64,000 nt of DNA from Natrinema sp. HArc-T2 (GTDB taxonomy: Archaea; Halobacteriota; Halobacteria; Halobacteriales; Natrialbaceae). Positions 26,872-35,589 of this stretch are shown in pieces (within the stretch, counting starts at the first letter, position 1; each line of letters opens with the position of its first letter). The notes under the pieces are model-generated. The model worked only from the letters and a program-made list of their open reading frames with translations. It was not told where the DNA came from and ran no database searches. Location of the stretch: NCBI RefSeq assembly GCF_041821085.1, contig NZ_JBGUAZ010000001.1, positions 434,001-498,000 on the forward strand, given 5' to 3'. Made by a program: the position numbers and the translations under genes.

Positions 26872-28064
26872 AGCAGGTCCCTCACTGCCGCGATGATCGT
26901 CGTGTCGTCCACGTCGGGGTCGAATCGCAGGTAGCCACGCCGCCTGCCGCCATCATAGTCGACATCGGCGTCAGGCGCTCGCTCCGTGAGTTCGCGGGCA
27001 ACCCTCTCGAGGGTCGCACCGAGCGAGTCAGCGTCGCGGGTCGCGATCGCCGCCTCACCATCTCCGACAGCGAGGACGGCTGATTCGGGCGACCGGTAGG
27101 TAACTCCGACTCGTGCAACCGCGTCGACGGGACCGTCATCGATGCCGACGACGAACAGCCCGTCGTAGCGGCCGGTCGAGCCGTCCCTGAGCGCGGCGTG
27201 TGCGCGGCGACCGTACTCACGCCAGCCCTCGAGCGCCCGCTCGCGGACATCGTGCCCCATCGCGAGCGCGACGCCAGTGCCGGGGTCTACGCTGGCCGTG
27301 GCCTCGAGCACGTCGGCGAAGCCACCGAGCGTCGCGAACGGTCCGTCGGACGTCGCATACGGCTGCAACGCTCGACCGATCGTTGTCGCAGCGGTGTCGG
27401 TCGCCCCGTCGGCACCGACGACGTCGAGTGCGACCACCGAGCCGATCGCCCGATGGACGTCCGCGTCGAAGTCGGCGGGATCACCGTCGACGACGTCCGC
27501 GAGCGCCTCGCGGGTCGCGTCAGGGTCGCCCGACCACGGCGCGTGCAGCCGCGTCGAGTGTGCGAGCCCGTCGACCGGATCGTCGGTCGGGATCGCGACG
27601 CCCGGTCGCTGCTCGAGCAGGCCCTGCTCGCGTGCGGCTGTTTCGAGCCATTCGCTTTCGCCCGCGCCGGGGTCGCCACCGCTTGCGACGATGCCGGCGA
27701 GTGCGACGACCGGGTCCGGCGTCACGTCGAGGTCGCGGACGAGATCGACTGCCTCGAGGGTCGCTGGCCGATCGGGTGTCGCAAGTTGGATGACGTCGTC
27801 CGCGTCGGCAACCGCGTCAGCGGTGCCGACGACGACCGTCACGTCGTCCTTGCGCGTCGATGTGTGAACCCGTTCGGATCGTGCCGCGACTGTGCGTGCG
27901 ACGGTCACCTGAAACGGCGTCTCGCTCGCATCGAGCGCGCTCGCGAGCAATCCGCTCGCGGCGAGTGCGTCGCCATCGGCGCGGGCGATTAGCCGAACGA
28001 AGCCGGCGCTCTCGAGCGCGTTCGTGGCGGACGCCGGCTCGGCGGATCGACCCTCGGTGGACAT
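26868..28064 (-). CDS. RecJ-like (DHH superfamily) protein with degenerate catalytic motifs
   Basis: This 398-aa protein has the overall layout of archaeal RecJ/Cdc45-like proteins. At the position of the H-x-D-x-D motif it reads ARADGDALAASGLL, and no DHH triad is visible; the C-terminal GGxxH of a DHHA1 domain is replaced by DGGRRRGYLRF. It is therefore probably a non-catalytic paralogue, perhaps a replisome or RNA-processing partner. It starts 6 nt after rps15 and overlaps pcc1 by 4 nt, so it is produced with ribosomal proteins. Confidence 0.75.
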   Translation of the reverse strand: MSTEGRSAEPASATNALESAGFVRLIARADGDALAASGLLASALDASETPFQVTVARTVAARSERVHTSTRKDDVTVVVGTADAVADADDVIQLATPDRPATLEAVDLVRDLDVTPDPVVALAGIVASGGDPGAGESEWLETAAREQGLLEQRPGVAIPTDDPVDGLAHSTRLHAPWSGDPDATREALADVVDGDPADFDADVHRAIGSVVALDVVGADGATDTAATTIGRALQPYATSDGPFATLGGFADVLEATASVDPGTGVALAMGHDVRERALEGWREYGRRAHAALRDGSTGRYDGLFVVGIDDGPVDAVARVGVTYRSPESAVLAVGDGEAAIATRDADSLGATLERVARELTERAPDADVDYDGGRRRGYLRFDPDVDDTTIIAAVRDLL

Positions 28065-28070
28065 ACAGTG

Positions 28071-28541
28071 TTACTCGTTCTCGAGGAGCTCGACTGCGAC
28101 GTCGTAGGAGTACGTGAAGTCGGGCTCGAGTTCGTCGCCGCGGTAGTAGTCGACCAGACGGCGAACCTTCGCTTCGGTGTTCTGCAGGGCGCGCTTGTTC
28201 TGGTGGTCCTGCTGGTTCTCGCGGACGTGTTCGCGCAGGCGCACCGCACGCTCCATCAGGTTCCGGAGGTCCTCGGGGATGTCTGACGTGGCGTCGTTTT
28301 CCTCGAGGATCTCGGTGACTTTCTTCCCGGTCGCCAGCTTGACGTCCGGGACGGGCGTACCGGTGACGCCTTCGTCACGCAGCTTCATCCCAATCTGGCT
28401 GGGATCGTAGCCCTGCTCTGCCAGTTCGACGACCCGAGATTCGATGTCTTCTGGGTCGACGTCGCTCCACTCCGGCGGTTCGTCTGCCGACGGCTTGTCC
28501 GAACCGGACGAGCCGCGACGGCGGGTGTGCATTCGTGCCAT
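28071..28541 (-). CDS. rps15: 30S ribosomal protein S15 (uS15)
   Basis: This 156-aa archaeal/eukaryal-type S15 has an N-terminal extension (MARMHTRRRGSSGSDKP) and the conserved GYDPSQIGMKLRDEGVTGTPVPDVK and core RLVDYYR. It leads the operon with the RecJ-like protein, Pcc1 and S3Ae. The 324-nt leader upstream contains a 30-bp palindrome 28 nt before the start codon, a possible autoregulatory structure. Confidence 0.97.
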   Translation of the reverse strand: MARMHTRRRGSSGSDKPSADEPPEWSDVDPEDIESRVVELAEQGYDPSQIGMKLRDEGVTGTPVPDVKLATGKKVTEILEENDATSDIPEDLRNLMERAVRLREHVRENQQDHQNKRALQNTEAKVRRLVDYYRGDELEPDFTYSYDVAVELLENE

Positions 28542-28569
28542 TGTTTGAGGATAGGAATCGCACTGACCG

Positions 28570-28599
28570 CTCGTGTCTGCTGTCGACAGCAGTCACGAG
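28570..28599. promoter_or_regulatory. 30-bp near-perfect palindrome upstream of rps15
   Basis: The arms pair over 15 bp with one mismatch and meet at TGCTGTCGACAGCA. The left edge is 28 nt from the rps15 ATG, so the palindrome lies in the promoter or 5' leader. Part of it, GTCGACAGCAG at 28582-28592, is repeated directly at 28621-28631. It may be an operator or a leader hairpin. Confidence 0.6.
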
Positions 28600-28782
28600 T
28601 CCCGTTTGGGGCCCGTCACCGTCGACAGCAGCCGGCTCTCGCCGTGCACTTCCGCAATCCCAAGCCACCCGGAAAAGGGGGTGACACAGTCGGATTTGCG
28701 GCCGTGCGCTTCCCACCTTCGCTACCGTCGTGGAGGACTAAAGGGTTTCTACACGACGCCGTCCGTCGTGGTCACGCCCTCG
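28600..28782. other. remaining rps15 upstream region
   Basis: I see no gene here. On the minus strand AACCCTTTAGTCC near 28738-28750 is a TATA-like box that could drive the ribosomal operon with a long leader. The second GTCGACAGCAG copy lies at 28621-28631. Confidence 0.35.
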
Positions 28783-28869
28783 CTCATACGGACTCCTGTC
28801 AGTCGGTGCCGGTGGAACCGCGACCGTCCTGCGGTCGGGCCAGGACAGCGGCACAGCAGACCGTCTCAG
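28783..28869. repeat. dispersed intergenic palindrome, copy B
   Basis: This 87-bp copy is inverted relative to copies A and D; its central CGCGACCGTCCTGCGG is the complement of the copy D centre. Its right end CAGACCGTCTCAG contains the complement of the TGA stop of the minus-strand PilC-like gene. Confidence 0.72.
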
Positions 28870-30944
28870 AGCACGACCGTAAAGATCAGCACGGCGAGTC
28901 CGAGCATGGCAGCGGCGTGTTTCGCGCCCGCTCTCACGTCGCCGGTACTCAACTGACCGGCGAGCAGCCCCGAGAAGAGCCCCTGTACGAGTGTCGCGTG
29001 ATAGAACAGTGTGGCGTAGGCGTCTGAATCGACAGTGGAGAACCCGCCGAGTCCGCTGAGATCTGTCCCGGCTCCGTCAGTGAGTGCTGCACTGTCGGTC
29101 GGAAGTTGTGGAATCAGATAGCCCGCGAGCACCGCGATGATGAACAGGAAGACGAGAAACGAGACGTAGACCACAACTGTGTACTCGACCATCGATCGCT
29201 TGCGCTCGCGCTCGAGGCGGCGATCGGCTGCCGCCTGTCGGGCGGCGATCCGAAGGGTGGTCGCGAGATTGCCGCTGGCGTTCATCGACTCGGTGAGCAG
29301 GGTGACGACTCGACCGATCGATCGGGTGCCGACGCGGGCCTCGAGCCGCTGGAGTGCCGTTTGCACGTCGGCACCCCACTGCACGTCAGCTCGGACCCGG
29401 TCGAGTTCGGCGCTGAGCGGACCCAGTTCCGATCCCCGGACCCGGTCGATCGCCGCCACGATCGATAGGCCGGCCTCGTTGACGCTGGCGAGTCGATCGA
29501 GCAAGTCCGGAACTGCGGCTTCGATCGCCGCGAGTCGCCGCCGGTGGCGTTCGTACGCGATCGCGAAGACGGTCACGACGCCGAAGGTACCGACGGCGAT
29601 GGTATCGTCGACCGCAGTCACGTCGAACCCGCCTGCGAGCGCCGCCGGAAGCCGACTGGCTATCGCTGTGAGCACGAGCGGGACGGTGACGACGAGCGTC
29701 AGCGACGGTCGCTCGAGGATCGTCCGAACCGGGTGGCCAAACCGGTCGCGCAGCCCCTGCAGTCGGCGGTAGTACCGAACTCGCTCGACGTTCGGGTGTG
29801 GTCGCGGGCCCGGTCCGGTGCTGGTGGTCGCTGCTGGTCGATCCGATCGAACTGCGGTCGTCTCGGTGGGCTCTGACGCTCCGTCGAGCCCGCTGCTGGG
29901 ATCGAGTTTCTCCGTCATCGTACTCAGATACACCATGAACCCGAGGTTGGCGATCGGCAAGAGCAGGTAGACGAGCACCTGTAACTGCCCAAACGTCTCA
30001 CCGGCGGCGATCCCGATGACGACGAGGATCGTAATGAGAAACAGCGGCCCCGCAACCAGCACCGTGACGTAGGCCTCCGCCAGCGTCGAGAGCAACTCGA
30101 GGATGCTCTCTTGCTGGGAGTCGGCCTCTTCGCGGAAGTCCTGATACTGGCGCTCGAGGAACGGGGCGAGTCCGTGGCCGCTCTGGAGGACGCTGACGAG
30201 GTTGTCGGTGAACTCCCGAAACTGGGGGCTGGGCGAGCGCCGACCCATTCGCTGGAGAGCGGTGATGACGTCGGTGCCGAACGTGTCCATACTTCGAACG
30301 GCGACCGAAAACTCGGTGGCGGGTTCCCCGTAGGTCGCTTCCTGGTCGGCGACGACACGGACGATGTCCGGGACCGCCATACCGCTTTGTGAAAGCGAGT
30401 AAATGAACGCGACCGTTGCGGGGAGCCCCGCTTCGATCCGTCGGGCGCGCGCGTCGGCGACGTAGCCGGGATACCACCACCGGAGCCAGTACGTGATGCC
30501 GCCGGTGATGGCACCGAGCGTGAGCGCAGCCCCGCCGAAGAGGACGACCAGTTCGCCGAGTGAGAGCGATGGCAGCCCACCAAGCGATGCGAGGACGGCG
30601 AGGGAATCCGGGAGCGCCGCACGTAACGTGTCGGTATCGACCGAAAGCAGTACCAGGAGGCCCCAAGCGGCGTAGACGCCGACGATCGAGCCGACGACAG
30701 CGGCGATGGTCGCGTACAGCAGCGTCAGCGAGCCGTACTCGCGGATCGTCGTCGGCCACTGTGCGGCACGTAACGCCGCCTGCCTGTCCGGACGTTCATC
30801 TCGGATCGTCACGACGGCGGAGCCGAACAGTCGGATCGCGATCCGGCTGAGAACGCGGTCGACGCGACCGACGTATCTGCTGACCGCGATCGGCAGACAC
30901 AGCGCCATCGCAACGACCAGCGGAACGACGGTTACAATCCTCAT
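28866..30944 (-). CDS. pilC: type IV pilus/type II secretion membrane protein (PilC/TadC-like)
   Basis: This 692-aa polytopic protein is made of two GspF/TadC-type halves. Each has the motif around MPDIVRVV-like helices: GMAVPDIVRVVADQEATYG in the first and AGLSIVAAIDRVRGSELG in the second, each followed by transmembrane helices. It is the membrane platform that works with the PilB ATPase to assemble archaeal type IV pili. The start overlaps the pilB stop (ATGA). No prepilin or prepilin peptidase is adjacent. Confidence 0.88.
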   Translation of the reverse strand: MRIVTVVPLVVAMALCLPIAVSRYVGRVDRVLSRIAIRLFGSAVVTIRDERPDRQAALRAAQWPTTIREYGSLTLLYATIAAVVGSIVGVYAAWGLLVLLSVDTDTLRAALPDSLAVLASLGGLPSLSLGELVVLFGGAALTLGAITGGITYWLRWWYPGYVADARARRIEAGLPATVAFIYSLSQSGMAVPDIVRVVADQEATYGEPATEFSVAVRSMDTFGTDVITALQRMGRRSPSPQFREFTDNLVSVLQSGHGLAPFLERQYQDFREEADSQQESILELLSTLAEAYVTVLVAGPLFLITILVVIGIAAGETFGQLQVLVYLLLPIANLGFMVYLSTMTEKLDPSSGLDGASEPTETTAVRSDRPAATTSTGPGPRPHPNVERVRYYRRLQGLRDRFGHPVRTILERPSLTLVVTVPLVLTAIASRLPAALAGGFDVTAVDDTIAVGTFGVVTVFAIAYERHRRRLAAIEAAVPDLLDRLASVNEAGLSIVAAIDRVRGSELGPLSAELDRVRADVQWGADVQTALQRLEARVGTRSIGRVVTLLTESMNASGNLATTLRIAARQAAADRRLERERKRSMVEYTVVVYVSFLVFLFIIAVLAGYLIPQLPTDSAALTDGAGTDLSGLGGFSTVDSDAYATLFYHATLVQGLFSGLLAGQLSTGDVRAGAKHAAAMLGLAVLIFTVVL

Positions 30945-32710
30945 CCGTCTCGAGCGTCGTGTTCGGGTTCGATCGGGCTATCGACGCTCGCAGCGGTCGG
31001 TTCGTCGCTGTCACCGTCGCTCTCATCGGCGATTCGCTCGAGGACCTGCTCCGGATCGCGGTAGTACTTGTTGACGAGCGCGCTGAACCGTCGGTAGTCG
31101 CTGCCGCCGGTCGTCTGAAGGTACTCGAGGAACCGTGTTCGGTTTCTGAGTTCGGTCAGCAGTTCCTGCTGACTCCAGCCGCGTTCGTCACGGATCTCCG
31201 AGAGGAGTTTGCTCCCCTCGTTTCGGAACCGGTCGGTCTGTCCCTCCCACGTGTAGGCCATCGAGTAGTCGAGTTCGCCGGTTCGCTGGTCGACGCCCTC
31301 GATTTCGGCGATGACCTTGTTCCGGCGGACGCGCTGGCCATCGACGCGGGTCTGTGTCTGCACCGAGAGCACGTCGAGGCTCTGGACCATCGCCCGCGGG
31401 ACGTTGATCGGGTCGTTCTCGAGGCGGTTGATCGCTGTCTGGACCGAATCGGCGTGCATCGTCGAGTAAGTCGTGTGGCCGGTGTTCATCGCCTGAAAGA
31501 GCGTCATGGCTTCCTCGCCGCGGACCTCGCCGACGAGGATGTATTCGGGCCGGTGGCGGAGTGCAGAGCGCAACAGATCGTACATCGTCACGTCCCGTAC
31601 CTCGTGAACGCGTTCGCGCGTGATCGCGGAGAGCCAGTTGTCGTGTGAGAGCTGGAGTTCGCGCGTGTCTTCGATCGTCAACACCTTCGATCGCGGGGGG
31701 ATGAACATCGAGATGGCGTTCATGCTCGTCGTCTTTCCCGATGCGGTGCCGCCCGCGAACAGCAGGCTCTTGTTGTGCTCGATCGCGAGCCAGAGATAGG
31801 CCAGTTGCTCGACGCTGAACGTCCCGTACTCGAGCAAGTCGATCGGCGTGAAGGGGTCGTCGGCGTACTTCCGGATGGTAAACGCAGAGCCCCGTGGGGT
31901 CACTTCCTCGCCCAGCGCGAGTTCGGCCCGGGAGCCGTCGGGAAGGGTCGTGTTGACCACCGGGTCCCCGATGGAGATGTGTTGTCCCGAGTGCTGGGCC
32001 AGTTTGACGACGAACTGATCGAGCGTCGATTTCCCGAAGCTGACGTCCGTCTCGATGTCGGTGTACTCGTCGTGATAGACGAACAGCGGCAGGTCGTAAC
32101 CGTCACACGAGATGTCCTCGACGTGGGGATCGTGCATGATCGGCTCGAGCGGCCCGTAACCCCGAAACTCGCGGTAGATGTGGTAAAACAGTCGGTAGAA
32201 CGTCGCCGTCTCGATGTCGGCCCCGTAGCGCTCGAGATACTCACGGATCGTCTCCCGTAACACCGCTTCGGCGTCGTGGCTCTCGCCGTCGTCTTCCCGG
32301 TACAGCAGCGGATCGCGGACGTCTTCGAGCAGCACCTCGAGCAGGACCGCCTCGTCCTCGCGAAGCGACGGCTCGACGGTCCGGTACTGGTGTTCGTCCG
32401 CCTCGTGATCGTAACCGATCGAGACGAACGAGAACGGTGCGTCGACCCAGTAGCGGTCGATCTCCTCGAGCCCGTCGGGATCGTCGAACGTGACCAGCGG
32501 GCTGTGGACCGCTGGTTCGTAGTCACCGCCGTCGACCGTCGACCCCCGAAGCGTTTCGACGAGTCGTCGCACTGTTCGACGAGCGGTGTCGATCGTCGAC
32601 TCGTGGCGCTCGCCCGCGTCGGCTCCCGAATCGGCCTGCGACCCGGGGCCGGGACCGCTCTCGCGACCGGTCGTCGTGTCGCTCGAGTCGTCAGTTGCTG
32701 GGATATCCAT
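30941..32710 (-). CDS. pilB: type II/IV secretion system ATPase (PilB/GspE/VirB11-like)
   Basis: This 589-aa ATPase has Walker A GGTASGKTTSMNA, an Asp box ending in VLTIEDTRELQL, Walker B EYILVGEVRGEEA, and the His box near FQAMNTGHTTYSTMHAD. The N-terminal region contains FYRLFYHIYREFRGYGPLEPIMHDPHVEDISCDGYD, which I describe here only by its PilB-like pattern. The ATG at 32710 is preferred; a GTG at 32731 would add seven residues. It pairs with the overlapping pilC downstream. Confidence 0.92.
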   Translation of the reverse strand: MDIPATDDSSDTTTGRESGPGPGSQADSGADAGERHESTIDTARRTVRRLVETLRGSTVDGGDYEPAVHSPLVTFDDPDGLEEIDRYWVDAPFSFVSIGYDHEADEHQYRTVEPSLREDEAVLLEVLLEDVRDPLLYREDDGESHDAEAVLRETIREYLERYGADIETATFYRLFYHIYREFRGYGPLEPIMHDPHVEDISCDGYDLPLFVYHDEYTDIETDVSFGKSTLDQFVVKLAQHSGQHISIGDPVVNTTLPDGSRAELALGEEVTPRGSAFTIRKYADDPFTPIDLLEYGTFSVEQLAYLWLAIEHNKSLLFAGGTASGKTTSMNAISMFIPPRSKVLTIEDTRELQLSHDNWLSAITRERVHEVRDVTMYDLLRSALRHRPEYILVGEVRGEEAMTLFQAMNTGHTTYSTMHADSVQTAINRLENDPINVPRAMVQSLDVLSVQTQTRVDGQRVRRNKVIAEIEGVDQRTGELDYSMAYTWEGQTDRFRNEGSKLLSEIRDERGWSQQELLTELRNRTRFLEYLQTTGGSDYRRFSALVNKYYRDPEQVLERIADESDGDSDEPTAASVDSPIEPEHDARDG

Positions 32711-32843
32711 CGATAGCTGGGTTCGTGACACGTCCGGACGCGACGCTCATAAAGGAGACGGCCAACCGTGGCTGGCCGTCCCTCGATTCGAATCCCCTGT
32801 GCGTTACGTTCATACCGCGCGAGGCCGAAGGAACACGTACGGA

Positions 32844-33311
32844 ATGAGGCGCGAGCACTTCACGTTAGATGTCACCAATATCGACTGGGCCGAAACTGAC
32901 GGCGAGCCGAAAAAACCCTCGGTAGCGATCGACTTCACCGGCCCGGAAGCGATGCTTCGCGAGCGCCTGACTGGTCCCGACGGCGACGTTCTCGAGGCGA
33001 GCGAAACGGACACAGCCCTCCGATTGCAGGGACCGCTCGAGGACGATACTGCGGGGGTAGTGAGCGTGACCAACCGCATCACCGGCGAGTTCATCCTCGA
33101 ACTCAACGAAGACGCTGGCGACGTCTTGCAGTTCATCCGTGCCGCACGGCGCTACGGCGAGACCGCCGGCGACGAGGGCCAGTATCGCGTCGAAATCACG
33201 CTTGATGGCGAGCCGTTCGTCAGCTACGACAAGCGAACGTTTCTCGTCTACGACGACGAGGGCAGCCTGCTTCGCCAACACAGCCTGATCCCAAGCGGCG
33301 TCGAACTCTAA
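32844..33311 (+). CDS. conserved haloarchaeal protein of unknown function (155 aa)
   Basis: This acidic protein starts MRREHFTLDVTNIDW and seems all-beta with one helical stretch (DVLQFIRAARRYGE). It resembles a family of small haloarchaeal proteins without known function (DUF5793-like). The ATG at 32844 gives the conserved start; upstream frame extension to 32586 overlaps the pilB gene and is noncoding in character. The next gene on the strand is the iron-box ABC ATPase. Confidence 0.75.
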   Translation: MRREHFTLDVTNIDWAETDGEPKKPSVAIDFTGPEAMLRERLTGPDGDVLEASETDTALRLQGPLEDDTAGVVSVTNRITGEFILELNEDAGDVLQFIRAARRYGETAGDEGQYRVEITLDGEPFVSYDKRTFLVYDDEGSLLRQHSLIPSGVEL

Positions 33312-33380
33312 TCGCGAGCGGGTTCGCCCGCTGTTCTCCCGAGGGAACCGCTAGTTCCGCCGTCTGGAACTGAACCGGCA

Positions 33381-33408
33381 ATTATAAGTTATTTAGGCAC
33401 GCCTAAAT
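33381..33408 (+). promoter_or_regulatory. promoter with iron-box palindrome
   Basis: ATTATAAGTT (33381-33390) is a TATA-like box followed at once by ATTTAGGC-AC-GCCTAAAT (33391-33408), a perfect palindrome with 8-bp arms. The half-sites TTAGG and CCTAA match the core of DtxR/IdeR iron boxes. A regulator bound here would cover the transcription start of the ABC ATPase gene. Confidence 0.75.
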
Positions 33409-33442
33409 GGATGTGCGCCGGCAGCTGCCGGAGGGGCGATAC

Positions 33443-34615
33443 ATGGCTAACGGAGAACTGCTTACGACGGCGGTCGAGAACCGATCCAAAGAATCGACGA
33501 CGAGTGAGACAGTTCTCGAACTCGACGGTATCGCGAAACGCTACGGGAACCAGGAAGTCATCGGCGACCTCTCGATCGCCGTCCGCGACGGCGAAATCCT
33601 GACCCTGCTCGGCCCGTCCGGCTGTGGCAAGACCACGACGCTGCGGCTGATCGCCGGCCTCGAGAAACCCAACGCCGGCCAGATTCGATTGCAAGGCGAA
33701 CCCGTCTCGGGCGACGATCGGTTCATCCCACCGGAAGACCGCAACGTCGGCGTCGTCTTTCAGGACTTCGCGCTGTTTCCACACCTGACTGCTCGCGAAA
33801 ACGTCGCCTTCGGCTTGCAGGATCGCGCCGAGAGCGAGCGTGCACGTCGTGTCGACGAACTACTCGAACTCGTCGGCCTCGAGACCCACGGCGACCACTA
33901 TCCGGGCGAACTCTCCGGCGGCCAGCAACAGCGAATCGCGCTCGCGCGCTCGCTGGCTCCCGAACCCGAGATGCTGTTGCTCGACGAACCCTTCTCGAGT
34001 CTGGACGTGGACCTGCGTGTCGAGATGCGCGAGGAGGTTCGCCGCATCATCAAGCAGACGGGCGTCACCGCGATCTCTGTGACCCACGACCAGGAGGAGG
34101 CGCTGTCCATTTCCGACCGCGTCGCCGTGATGAACGACGGCGACATCGAACAGATCGACACCCCCCAGCAGGTCTTCCAGCAGCCCGAGTCACGCTTCGT
34201 CGCGGGCTTTCTGGGCCACGCCAGTTTCCTCTCGGGTGAGGTCCACGGTGACAGCGTCGACACCGCACTCGGCCGCGTCCTGCGGGACGACGTTCATGGG
34301 CTGGCCCACCAGTACGACGGCTCCGTCGTCGACCTCCTCGTTCGCCCCGACGACGTGACAGCCTACCCTGCCGACGGGCCGGAAGTCGACGGTCGCGTCG
34401 TCTATCGGCGCTATCTCGGCCCGACCGTCCTCTATCGCGTCGAACTCGACGGCGGCGAAACGATCGAGTGTATGCACAACCACTCCGATCATATCGACTT
34501 AGACGAGCGCGTCGGCGTCCGCGTCACCGCTGACCACAACCTCGCGTGGTTCCCCGCGGATCACCGCGAGGGAGTCGAAGTCGACGCGGACGGAACCCCC
34601 ACTGACGACGACTGA
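33443..34615 (+). CDS. ABC transporter ATPase, probable iron(III) or polyamine type
   Basis: This 390-aa protein has Walker A GPSGCGKTT, the Q-loop FQDFALFPH, signature LSGGQQQRIALARS, Walker B MLLLDEPFSSLD and a switch His in SVTHDQEEA. A C-terminal TOBE-type domain follows (VDLLVRPDDVTAYP...), as in FbpC/PotA ATPases. ATG at 33443 follows a good Shine-Dalgarno GGAGGGG at 33430-33436; an ATG at 33407 overlaps the iron box and is unlikely. No permease or binding protein is adjacent, so it must serve components encoded elsewhere. Confidence 0.88.
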   Translation: MANGELLTTAVENRSKESTTSETVLELDGIAKRYGNQEVIGDLSIAVRDGEILTLLGPSGCGKTTTLRLIAGLEKPNAGQIRLQGEPVSGDDRFIPPEDRNVGVVFQDFALFPHLTARENVAFGLQDRAESERARRVDELLELVGLETHGDHYPGELSGGQQQRIALARSLAPEPEMLLLDEPFSSLDVDLRVEMREEVRRIIKQTGVTAISVTHDQEEALSISDRVAVMNDGDIEQIDTPQQVFQQPESRFVAGFLGHASFLSGEVHGDSVDTALGRVLRDDVHGLAHQYDGSVVDLLVRPDDVTAYPADGPEVDGRVVYRRYLGPTVLYRVELDGGETIECMHNHSDHIDLDERVGVRVTADHNLAWFPADHREGVEVDADGTPTDDD

Positions 34616-34709
34616 TCGCACTCGCACCGTCGTCTCTCCGTTCTCGACTCTCCAGTCGACCCCCCCATCCGTTTGCTTTTGCCCCGTTTCCGGTCGCTTA
34701 CTCGAGTCC

Positions 34710-34806
34710 GTACGGCCTGTGGCGCAAATGGACGCCTGTCAGTGGATGCCGGCAGGTCCACGACACGGCCTGCGGTCCCACCGGGACACCGTGACAGCAG
34801 ACCGAA
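34710..34806. repeat. dispersed intergenic palindrome, copy C
   Basis: A diverged copy in the orientation of copy B: TACGGCCTG at the left, CGCCTGTCAGTGG-ATGCCGG, then GCCTGCGGTCCCACCGGGACACCGTGACAGCAGACCG read in pieces against copy D. It is about 10 bp longer than the others and does not touch a stop codon. It lies between the ABC ATPase and a DUF998-type gene. Confidence 0.6.
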
Positions 34807-34875
34807 CCAGCGCTGTCGCTTATGTTAGCTGCCCGAACGGTCACTTTGATACCGATGCACACGTGAGTCGGTGCT

Positions 34876-35520
34876 ATGGCCGACAGAACGAGGATCGCAA
34901 CGTACTGCGGGTTTGCCGCCCCGACCGTCGCGCTGGGCGCGATTGCCCTCGCGACGATCGTCGCCCCGCCCGAGACGTTCACGTGGCACGATCGGGCGCT
35001 CTCGGAGATGGGTCGGTACGGTGCCCCGACGTTTTGGCTATTCAATGGCGGCCTGATCGTGGGCGGGCTGCTCGGCCTGCCGTTCGTCTGGCGCTGCTGG
35101 CTTGCGAGTCGCAACGCCGTCGAACGCCTCGGCATCGTCCTCCTGGTGATCGCGGTCGGCGGCCTGATCGGTGTCGCCGTCTTCTTTCTCGAGCACACGG
35201 CAGTCTACCTCGAGACGAGTCTACACGGGCTCGCGGCGCTGGCGGTATTCAGCGTGGCCCCGTTTGCGAGCTGGGTCTATGGAACGGGGGCGGCGCTGGC
35301 TGATGACGGTCGCCTCGCGGTCGCGTCGTTTTGGCTCGGAATCGTCCATCCGCTCGCGTGGCTGGGCTGGCTGCTGTCGCTCGGTGGACGCGTCGATACC
35401 GGCACGTGGTTTGCCGTCCCCGAGTTCGTCGCCGCCGTCGCCTTCGGCGGCTGGATTCTCACGCTTGCAGTCGCCCATCGGTATCGAGACGACAGCAGGT
35501 CGACTGCTCCCAGCCGCTGA
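34876..35520 (+). CDS. DUF998-type membrane protein
   Basis: This 214-aa protein has six hydrophobic segments and the family-typical start with a helix, then TWHDRALSEMGRYGAPTFWLFNGGLI. Members are found in archaea and bacteria without an assigned activity. No catalytic motif is seen. Repeat copy C lies immediately upstream. Confidence 0.8.
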   Translation: MADRTRIATYCGFAAPTVALGAIALATIVAPPETFTWHDRALSEMGRYGAPTFWLFNGGLIVGGLLGLPFVWRCWLASRNAVERLGIVLLVIAVGGLIGVAVFFLEHTAVYLETSLHGLAALAVFSVAPFASWVYGTGAALADDGRLAVASFWLGIVHPLAWLGWLLSLGGRVDTGTWFAVPEFVAAVAFGGWILTLAVAHRYRDDSRSTAPSR

Positions 35521-35589
35521 GCGGTCGGACTCGGTTTTGCGACACGTGGCCACACAACGCTTAAATCGAAACCCTTCCTAACGGCGCGT

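Noticed and set aside
33407-33442. Upstream ATG start for the ABC ATPase
   Set aside because: It lies inside the iron-box palindrome, whereas ATG 33443 has a strong Shine-Dalgarno sequence at proper distance.
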